This document shows positions 54,233-63,499 of a stretch of 64,000 nucleotides of DNA, in pieces. This DNA comes from Crossaster papposus. Taxonomy: Eukaryota; Echinodermata; Asteroidea; Velatida; Solasteridae. The DNA lies in contig JBAIAA010000543.1 of NCBI GenBank assembly GCA_037893245.1, forward strand, positions 1,396,934 to 1,460,933, written 5' to 3'. A program made the position numbers and the translations under genes. The notes under the pieces were generated by a model, which was not told the origin of the DNA, did not search any database, and worked only from the letters and a program-made list of their open reading frames with translations. Every line of letters starts with the position of its first letter. Within the stretch, counting starts at the first letter, position 1.

Positions 54233-54250
54233 AAACACCTGATGTCGGAA
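54233..54250 (+). repeat. Half-length terminal 36-bp module at the array junction
   Basis: The last module of array 1 runs from AAACACC to GTCGGAA and stops after 18 of its 36 bases. The next base starts array 2 sequence (AATGACGAG). The array 2 monomer normally has TGTTGGAA directly before AATGACGAG, and the module ends TGTCGGAA, so the two sequences agree at 7 of 8 bases at the join, with GGAA identical. This pattern fits a microhomology-mediated or short-homology join. Confidence 0.92.
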
Positions 54251-54330
54251 AATGACGAGACACCCACCAGCTCCACATCTAAGTTAAAATATCACCGACA
54301 TTCTCACTGGAAGGGACCCAAAAGTTGAGA

Positions 54331-54342
54331 CTCACGCGTGAG
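54331..54342. other. 12-bp perfect palindrome CTCACGCGTGAG (MluI site), one per monomer
   Basis: The sequence equals its own reverse complement over 12 bp and contains ACGCGT. It recurs in nearly all of the 45 monomers. Changes seen are CTCATGCG at 55645 and 57833, ATCACGCG at 60021, 60459, 61554 and 61992, and CTTACGCG at 62649. The CTCATGCG and CTTACGCG changes are C-to-T, two of the sites are paired by the internal duplications, and no function is assigned. Confidence 0.93.
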
Positions 54343-54372
54343 GTTACTGGCGGCATAGGCCTATATGCAGCA

Positions 54373-54395
54373 ATACATGTATGCATACATACACA
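54373..54395. other. 23-bp alternating purine-pyrimidine tract with nested palindromes
   Basis: The tract from ATACATGTAT to ACACA alternates strictly purine-pyrimidine for 23 bases. It contains two overlapping palindromes, ATACATGTAT (54373-54382) and the 14-bp ATGTATGCATACAT (54377-54390). Many monomers keep it; a common variant, TATGCAAACATAC, breaks both the palindrome and the alternation. Such tracts can favour Z-DNA or cruciform extrusion under supercoiling, which is known biophysics and not shown here. Confidence 0.88.
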
Positions 54396-54627
54396 GAAGA
54401 AAACATGGATGGGAAGGAGTATAATTTTCTGGACTTATATTTTAGCTGCGAACCTCGAGTTTGTTGGAAAATGACGAGACACCCACCAGCTCCACATCTA
54501 AGCTAAAATATCACCGACATTCTCACTGGAAGGGACCCAAAAGTTGAGACTCACGCGTGAGGTTACTGGCGGCATAGGCCTATATGCAGCAATACATGTA
54601 TGCATACATACACAGAAGAAAACATGG

Positions 54628-57600
54628 CTGGGAATGAGTATAATTTTCTCGACTTATATCTGAACTGCAAACCTCAAAGTTGTTGGAGAATCAAGAGACC
54701 CTCGCCAGCTCCACATCTAAGTTAAAACATCGCCGAAATTCTCACTGGAATGGACCCAAAAGTTGAGACTCACGCGTGAGGTTACTGGCGGCATAGGCCT
54801 ATATGCAGCAATACATGTATGCATACATACACAGAAGAAAACATGGATGGGAATGAGTATAATTTTCTGGACTTATATTTTAGCTGCGAACCTCGAGTTT
54901 GTTTGAAAATGACGAGACACGCACCAGCTCCACATCTAAGCTACAATATCACCGACATTCTCACTGGAAGAGACCCAAAAGTTGAGACTCACGCGTGAGG
55001 TTACTGGCGGCATAGGCCTATATGCAGCAATACAGGTATGCATACATACACAGAAGAAAACATGGATGGGAATGAGTATAATTTTCTCGACTTATATTTT
55101 AGCTGCGAACCTCGAGTTTGTTGGAAAATGACGAGACACCCACCAGCTCCACATCTAAGCTAAAATATCACCGACATTCTCACTGGAAGGGACCCAAAAG
55201 TTGAGACTCACGCGTGAGGTTACTGGCGGCATAGGCCTATATGCAGCAATACATGTATGCATACATACACAGAAGAAAACATGGATGGGAATGAGTATAA
55301 TTTTCTCGACTTATATCTGAACTGCAAACCTCAAAGTTGTTGGAGAATCAAGAGACCCTCGCCAGCTCCACATCTAAGTTAAAACATCGCCGAAATTCTC
55401 ACTGGAATAGACCCAAAAGTTGAGACTCACGCGTGAGGTTACTGGCGGCATAGGCCTATATGCAGCAATACATGTATGCATACATACACAGAAGAAAACA
55501 TGGATGGGAATGAGTATAATTTTCTCGACTTATAGTTTAGCTGCGAACCTCGAGTTTGTTGGAAAATGACGAGACACCCACCAGCTCCACATCTAAGCTG
55601 AAATATCACCGACATTCTCACTGGAAGGGACCCAAAAGTTGAGACTCATGCGTGAGGTTACTGGCGACATAGGCCTATATGCAGCAATACATGTATGCAA
55701 ACATACACATAAGAAAACATGGCTGGATATGAGTATAATTTTCTCGACTTATATCTGAGCTGCAAACCTAAAAGTTTTTGGAGAATGACGAGACCCTCGC
55801 CAGCTCCACATCTAAGTTAAAACATCGCCGAAATTCTCACTTGAATGGACCCAAAAGTTGAGACTCACGCGTGAGGTTACTGGCGGCATAGGCCTATATG
55901 CAGCAATACATGTATGCATACATACACATAAGAAAACATGGCTGGGAATGAGTATAATTTTCTCGACTTATATCTGAACTGCAAACCTAAACGTTTTTGG
56001 AGAATGACGAGACCCTCACCAGCTCCACATCTAAGCTAAAATATCGCCGACATTCCCACTGGAAGGGACCCAAACTTCGAGACTCACGCGTGAGGTTACC
56101 GGCGGCATAGGCCAATGCAGCAATACACGTGTCCATATATACACAGATGAAAACATTGATGGGAATGAGTATAATTTTCTCAAATGATATATGAGCTGCA
56201 AACCTCAAAGTTGTTGGAGAATCAAGAGACCCTCGCCAGCTCCACATCTAAGTTAAAAAATCGCCGAAATTCTCACTGGAATGGACCCAAAAGTTGAGAC
56301 TCACGCGTGAGGTTACTGGCGGCATAGGCCTATATGCAGCAATACATGTATGCATACATACACAGAAGAAAACATGGATGGGAATGAGTATAATTTTCTC
56401 GACTTATATTTTAGCTGCGAACCTCGAGTTTGTTGGAAAATAACGAGACACCCACCAGCTCCAAATCTAAGCTGAAATATCACCGACATTCTCACTGGAA
56501 GGGACCCAAAAGTTGAGACTCACGCGTGAGGTTACTGGCGGCATAGGCCTATATGCAGCAATACATTTATGCAAACATACACAGAAGAAAACATGGATGG
56601 GAATGAGTATAATTTTCTCGACTTATATCTGAGCTGCAAACCTAAAGGTTTTTGGAGAATGACGAGACCCTCGCCAGCTCCACATCTAAGTTAAAACATC
56701 GCCGAAATTCTCACTGGAATGGACCCAAAAGTTGAGACTCACGCGTGAGGTTACTGGCGGCATAGGTCTATATGCAGCAATACATGTATGCATACATACA
56801 CAGAAGAAAACATGGATGGGAATGAGTATAATTTTCTCGACTTATATCTGAACTGCAAACCTCAAAGTTGTTGGAGAATCAAGAGACCCTCGCCAGCTCC
56901 ACATCTAAGTTAAAACATCGCCGAAATTCTCACTGGAATGGACCCAAAAGTTGAGACTCACGCGTGAGGTTACTGGCGGCATAGGCCTATATGCAGCAAT
57001 ACATGTATGCATACATACACAGAAGAAAACATGGATGGGAATGAGTATAATTTTCTGGACTTATATTTTAGCTGCGAACCTCGAGTTTGTTTGAAAATGA
57101 CGAGACACGCACCAGCTCCACATCTAAGCTACAATATCACCGACATTCTCACTGGAAGAGACCCAAAAGTTGAGACTCACGCGTGAGGTTACTGGCGGCA
57201 TAGGCCTATATGCAGCAATACAGGTATGCATACATACACAGAAGAAAACATGGATGGGAATGAGTATAATTTTCTCGACTTATATTTTAGCTGCGAACCT
57301 CGAGTTTGTTGGAAAATGACGAGACACCCACCAGCTCCACATCTAAGCTAAAATATCACCGACATTCTCACTGGAAGGGACCCAAAAGTTGAGACTCACG
57401 CGTGAGGTTACTGGCGGCATAGGCCTATATGCAGCAATACATGTATGCATACATACACAGAAGAAAACATGGATGGGAATGAGTATAATTTTCTCGACTT
57501 ATATCTGAACTGCAAACCTCAAAGTTGTTGGAGAATCAAGAGACCCTCGCTAGCTCCACATCTAAGTTAAAACATCGCCGAAATTCTCACTGGAATAGAC

Positions 57601-59031
57601 CCAAAAGTTGAGACTCACGCGTGAGGTTACTGGCGGCATAGGCCTATATGCAGCAATACATGTATGCATACATACACAGAAGAAAACATGGATGGGAATG
57701 AGTATAATTTTCTCGACTTATAGTTTAGCTGCGAACCTCGAGTTTGTTGGAAAATGACGAGACACCCACCAGCTCCACATCTAAGCTGAAATATCACCGA
57801 CATTCTCACTGGAAGGGACCCAAAAGTTGAGACTCATGCGTGAGGTTACTGGCGACATAGGCCTATATGCAGCAATACATGTATGCAAACATACACATAA
57901 GAAAACATGGCTGGATATGAGTATAATTTTCTCGACTTATATCTGAGCTGCAAACCTAAAAGTTTTTGGAGAATGACGAGACCCTCGCCAGCTCCACATC
58001 TAAGTTAAAACATCGCCGAAATTCTCACTGGAATGGACCCAAAAGTTGAGACTCACGCGTGAGGTTACTGGCGGCATAGGCCTATATGCAGCAATACATG
58101 TATGCATACATACACAGAAGAAAACATGGCTGGGAATGAGTATAATTTTCTCGACTTATATCTGAACTGCAAACCTAAACGTTTTTGGAGAATGACGAGA
58201 CCCTCACCAGCTCCACATCTAAGCTAAAATATCGCCGACATTCCCACTGGAAGGGACCCAAACTTCGAGACTCACGCGTGAGGTTACCGGCGGCATAGGC
58301 CAATGCAGCAATACACGTGTCCATATATACACAGATGAAAACATTGATGGGAATGAGTATAATTTTCTCAAATGATATATGAGCTGCAAACCTCAAAGTT
58401 GTTGGAGAATCAAGAGACCCTCGCCAGCTCCACATCTAAGTTAAAACATCGCCGAAATTCTCACTGGAATGGACCCAAAAGTTGAGACTCACGCGTGAGG
58501 TTACTGGCGGCATAGGCCTATATGCAGCAATACATGTATGCATACATACACAGAAGAAAACATGGATGGGAATGAGTATAATTTTCTCGACTTATATTTT
58601 AGCTGCGAACCTCGAGTTTGTTGGAAAATAACGAGACACCCACCAGCTCCAAATCTAAGCTGAAATATCACCGACATTCTCACTGGAAGGGACCCAAAAG
58701 TTGAGACTCACGCGTGAGGTTACTGGCGGCATAGGCCTATATGCAGCAATACATTTATGCAAACATACACAGAAGAAAACATGGATGGGAATGAGTATAA
58801 TTTTCTCGACTTATATCTGAGCTGCAAACCTAAAGGTTTTTGGAGAATGACGAGACCCTCGCCAGCTCCACATCTAAGTTAAAACATCGCCGAAATTCTC
58901 ACTGGAATGGACCCAAAAGTTGAGACTCACGCGTGAGGTTACTGGCGGCATAGGTCTATATGCAGCAATACATGTATGCATACATACACAGAAGAAAACA
59001 TGGATGGGAATGAGTATAATTTTCTCGACTT
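54628..59031 (+). repeat. Tandem 2,188-bp amplification (10 monomers) in array 2
   Basis: Two near-identical tandem copies of a 10-monomer block occupy this span. Shared markers are a GGAAGAGACCC variant (about 54968 and 57156), CTCATGCG (55645 and 57833) and the 217-bp monomer (start 56083 and 58271), all 2,188 bp apart. I saw only scattered single-base differences between copies, such as CTCGCCAGC against CTCGCTAGC at about 57549. Homology to the left stops near 54627 and to the right near 56844/59032, within monomers. Confidence 0.9.
56083..56299 (+). repeat. Divergent 217-bp monomer (type gamma)
   Basis: This is the most diverged monomer in array 2. It has GGCCAATGCAG where others have GGCCTATATGCAG, a net loss of 2 bp. 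It reads ACACGTGTCCATATATACAC instead of the usual alternating tract, so it loses the 14-bp palindrome and gains ACACGTGT. A second copy lies at 58271-58487 because of the 2,188-bp duplication. Confidence 0.9.
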
Positions 59032-59199
59032 ATATTTTAGCTGCGAACCTCGAGTTTGTTGGAAAATGACGAGACACGCACCAGCTCCACATCTAAGCTA
59101 CAATATCACCGACATTCAAACTGGAAGGGACCCAAAAGTTGAGACTCACGCGTGAGGTTACTGGCGGCATAGGCCTATATGCAGCAATACATGTATGCA

Positions 59200-62100
59200 T
59201 ACATTCACAAAAGAAAACATGGATGGGAATGAGTATAATTTTCTCGACTTATATTTTAGCTGCAAACCTCGAGTTTGTTGGAAAATGACGAGACACCCAC
59301 CAGCTCCACATCTAAGCTAAAATATCACCGACATTCTGACTGGAAGGGACCCAAACGTTGAGACTCACGCGTGAGGTTACTGGCGGCATAGGCCTATATG
59401 CAGCAATACATGTATGCATACATACACAGAAGAAAACATGGATGGGAATGAGTATAATTTTCTCGACTTATATCTGAACTGCAAACCTCAAAGTTGTTGG
59501 AGAATCAAGAGACCCTCGCCAGCTCCACATCTAAGTTAAAACATCGCCGAAATTCTCACTGGAAGGTACCCAAAAGTTGAGACTCACGCGTGAGGTTACT
59601 GGCGGCATAGGCCTATATGCAGCAATACATGTATGCATACATTCACAGAAGAAAACATGGATGGGAATGAGTATAATTTTCTCGACTTATATTTTAGCTG
59701 CGAACCTCGAGTTTGTTGGAAAATGACGAGACACTCACCGGCTCCACATCTAAGCTGAAATATCACCGACATTCTCACTGGAAGGGACCCAAAAGTTGAG
59801 ACTCACGCGTGAGGTTACTGGCGGCATAGGCCTATATGCAGCAATACATGTATGCAAACATACACAGAAGAAAACATGGCTGGGAATGAGTATAATTTTC
59901 TCGACTTATATCTGAGCTGCAAACCTAAAAGTTTTTGGAGAATGACGAGACCCTCGCCAGCTCCACATCTAAGTTAAAACATCGCCGAAATTCTCACTGG
60001 AATGGACCCAAAAGTTGAGAATCACGCGTGAGGTTACTGGCGGCATAGGCCTATATGCAGCAATACATGTATGCATACATACACAGAAGAAAACATGGAT
60101 GGGAATGAGTATAATTTTCTGGACTTATATTTTAGCTGCGAACCTCGAGTTTGTTGGAAAATGACGAGACACGCACCAGCTCCACATCTAAGCTAAAATA
60201 TCACCGACATTCTCACTGGAAGGGACCCAAAAGTTGAGACTCACGCGTGAGGTTACTGGCGGCATAGGCCTATATGCAGCAATACATGTATGCATACACA
60301 CACAGAAAAAAACATGGATGGGAATGAGTATAATTTTCTCGACTTATATTTTAGCTGCGAACCTCGAGTTTGTTGGAAAATGACGAGACACCCACCAGCT
60401 CCACATCTAAGCTAAAATATCACCGACATTCTCACTGGAAGGGACACAAAAGTTGAGAATCACGCGTGAGGTTACTGGCGGCATAGGCCTATATGCAGCA
60501 ATACATGTATGCAAACATACACAGAAGAAAACATGGCTGGAAATGAGTATAGTTTTCTCGACTTATATCTGAGCTGCAAACCTCAAAGTTTCTGGAGAAT
60601 GAAGAGACCCTCGCCAGCTCCACATCTAAGTTAAAACATCGCCGAAATTCTCACTGGAATGGACCCAAAAGTTGAGACTCACGCGTGAGGTTACTGGCGG
60701 CATAGGCCTATATGCAGCAATACATGTATGCATACATTCACAGAAGAAAACATGGATGGGAATGAGTATAATTTTCTCGACTTATATTTTAGCTGCGAAC
60801 CTCGAGTTTGTTGGAAAATGACGAGACACCCACCAGCTCCACATCTAAGCTAAAATATCACCGACATTCTGACTGGAAGGGACCCAAAAGTTGAGACTCA
60901 CGCGTGAGGTTACTGGCGGCATAGGCCTATATGCAGCAATACATGTATGCATACATACACAGAAGTAAACATGGATGGGAATGAGTATAATTTTCTCGAC
61001 TTATATCTGAACTGCAAACCTCAAAGTTGTTGGAGAATCAAGAGACCCTCGCCAGCTCCACATCTAAGTTAAAACATCGCCGAAATTCTCACTGGAAGGT
61101 ACCCAAAAGTTGAGACTCACGCGTGAGGTTACTGGCGGCATAGGCCTATATGCAGCAATACATGTATGCATACATTCACAGAAGAAAACATGGATGGGAA
61201 TGAGTATAATTTTCTCGACTTATATTTTAGCTGCGAACCTCGAGTTTGTTGGAAAATGACGAGACACCCACCGGCTCCACATCTAAGCTGAAATATCACC
61301 GACATTCTCACTGGAAGGGACCCAAAAGTTGAGACTCACGCGTGAGGTTACTGGCGGCATAGGCCTATATGCAGCAATACATGTATGCAAACATACACAG
61401 AAGAAAACATGGCTGGGAATGAGTATAATTTTCTCGACTTATATCTGAGCTGCAAACCTAAAAGTTTTTGGAGAATGACGAGACCCTCGCCAGCTCCACA
61501 TCTAAGTTAAAACATCGCCGAAATTCTCACTGGAATGGACCCAAAAGTTGAGAATCACGCGTGAGGTTACTGGCGGCATAGGCCTATATGCAGCAATACA
61601 TGTATGCATACATACACAGAAGAAAACATGGATGGGAATGAGTATAATTTTCTGGACTTATATTTTAGCTGCGAACCTCGAGTTTGTTGGAAAATGACGA
61701 GACACGCACCAGCTCCACATCTAAGCTAAAATATCACCGACATTCTCACTGGAAGGGACCCAAAAGTTGAGACTCACGCGTGAGGTTACTGGCGGCATAG
61801 GCCTATATGCAGCAATACATGTATGCATACACACACAGAAAAAAACATGGATGGGAATGAGTATAATTTTCTCGACTTATATTTTAGCTGCGAACCTCGA
61901 GTTTGTTGGAAAATGACGAGACACCCACCAGCTCCACATCTAAGCTAAAATATCACCGACATTCTCACTGGAAGGGACACAAAAGTTGAGAATCACGCGT
62001 GAGGTTACTGGCGGCATAGGCCTATATGCAGCAATACATGTATGCAAACATACACAGAAGAAAACATGGCTGGAAATGAGTATAGTTTTCTCGACTTATA

Positions 62101-62630
62101 TCTGAGCTGCAAACCTCAAAGTTTCTGGAGAATGAAGAGACCCTCGCCAGCTCCACATCTAAGTTAAAACATCGCCGAAATTCTCACTGGAATGGACCCA
62201 AAAGTTGAGACTCACGCGTGAGGTTACTGGCGGCATAGGCCTATATGCAGCAATACATGTATGCATACATTCACAGAAGAAAACATGGATGGGAATGAGT
62301 ATAATTTTCTCGACTTATATTTTAGCTGCGAACCTCGAGTTTGTTGGAAAATGACGAGACACCCACCAGCTCCACATCTAAGCTAAAATATCACCGACAT
62401 TCTGACTGGAAGGGACCCAAAAGTTGAGACTCACGCGTGAGGTTACTTGCGGCATAGGCCTATATGCAGCAATACATATATGCATACATACACAGAAGAA
62501 AACATGGATGGGAATGAGTATAATTTTCTCGACTTATATCTGAACTGCAAACCTCAAAGATGTTGGAGAATCAAGAGACCCTCGCCAGCTCCACATCTAA
62601 GTTAAAACATCGCCGAAATTCTCACTGGAA
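59200..62630 (+). repeat. Tandem 1,533-bp amplification (7 monomers) in array 2
   Basis: Two tandem copies plus a partial third are linked by markers 1,533 bp apart. These are GGAAGGTACCC upstream of landmarks 59583 and 61116, ATCACGCG at 60021/61554 and 60459/61992, and TTCTGACTGGAAGG upstream of landmarks 59364, 60897 and 62430. Limits are approximate. The monomer order in each copy is beta, alpha, beta, alpha-like, beta, beta, alpha-like. Confidence 0.87.
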
Positions 62631-63499
62631 TGGACCCAAAAGTTGAGACTTACGCGTGAGGTTACTGGCGGCATAGGCCTATATGCAGCAATACATGTAT
62701 GCATACATACACAGAAGAAAACATGGATGGGAATGAGTATAATTTGCTCGACTTATATTTTAGCTGCGAACCTCGAGTTTGTTGGAAAATGACGAGACAC
62801 GCACCAGCTCCACATCTAAGCTAAAATATCACCGACATTCTCACTGGAAGGGACCCAAAAGTTGAGACTCACGCGTGAGGTTACTGGCGGCATAGGCCTA
62901 TATGCAGCAATACATGTATGCATACACACACAGAAGAAAACATGAATGGGAATGAGTATAATTTTCTCGACTTATTTTTTAGCTGCGAACCTCGAGTTTG
63001 TTGGAAAATGACGAGACACGCACCAGCTCCACATCTAAGCTACAATATCACCGACATTCTCACTGGAAGGGACCCAAAAGTTGAGACTCACGCGTGAGGT
63101 TACTGGCGGAATAGGCCTATATGCAGCAATGCATGTATGCATACATACACAGAAGAAAACATGGATGGGAATGAGTATAATTTTCTCGACTTATATCTGA
63201 ACTGCAAACCTCAAAGTTGTTGGAGAATCAAGAGACCTTCGCCAGCTCCACATCTAAGTTAAAACATCGCCGAAATTCTCACTGGAATGGACCCAAAAGT
63301 TGAGACTCACGCGTGAGGTTACTGGCGGCATAGGCCTATATGCAGCAATACATGTATGCATACATACACAGAAGAAAACATGGATGGGAATGAGTATAAT
63401 TTTCTCGACTTATATTTTAGCTGCGAACCTCGAGTTTGTTGGAAAATGACGAGACACGCACCAGCTCCACATCTAAGCTAAAATATCACCGACATTCTC

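Larger units (their letters stand above)
1..54250 (+). repeat. Array 1: 31-bp / 67-bp composite satellite array
   Basis: This is a continuous head-to-tail tandem array. The core unit is 31 bp, with AAGAAATATG at its start, AAAGGGAAAGAAG in the middle and GTGTGCAT at its end. A subset of units is 67 bp because a 36-bp module sits between AAGAAAT and ATGTAAAGG. A hand count gives about 213 modules, and array length arithmetic then implies about 1,500 core units. Most units are identical or differ by one base. Length changes other than whole units are rare. I saw no inverted unit and no foreign insertion. The array is open at the left edge of the window and ends at 54250. It holds no supportable gene. 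The long minus-strand open frames follow from a stop-free 31-bp period and are not annotated as CDS. Satellite identity is seen directly; a heterochromatic location is inferred. Confidence 0.98.
54251..54469 (+). repeat. First complete 219-bp monomer of array 2 (beta type)
   Basis: This monomer starts AATGACGAGACACCC directly at the junction. It contains the CTCACGCGTGAG palindrome at 54331, ATAGGCCTAT at 54355, the alternating purine-pyrimidine tract at 54373-54395, and CCTCGAGTTTGTTGGAA at its end. The next monomer starts at 54470 with the same AATGACGAG. Confidence 0.95.

Noticed and set aside
1-54250. A CRISPR-like layout: a constant 36-bp sequence separated by spacers
   Set aside because: The sequence between 36-bp modules is always copies of the same 31-bp unit, and adjacent modules can be separated by a single unit. 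There are no unique spacers, no leader and no cas genes.
52528-54276. Minus-strand open frame starting MELVGVSSF and running across the array junction
   Set aside because: Its first residues come from array 2 and the rest from array 1, so it is an accidental reading across the satellite boundary.
55439-61311. Recurring minus-strand open frames of 60 codons (MRMSVIFQL...) and 86 codons in array 2
   Set aside because: They recur with the satellite monomers and span about one monomer each. Neighbouring monomers break them by single substitutions, and no codon-level conservation is visible.
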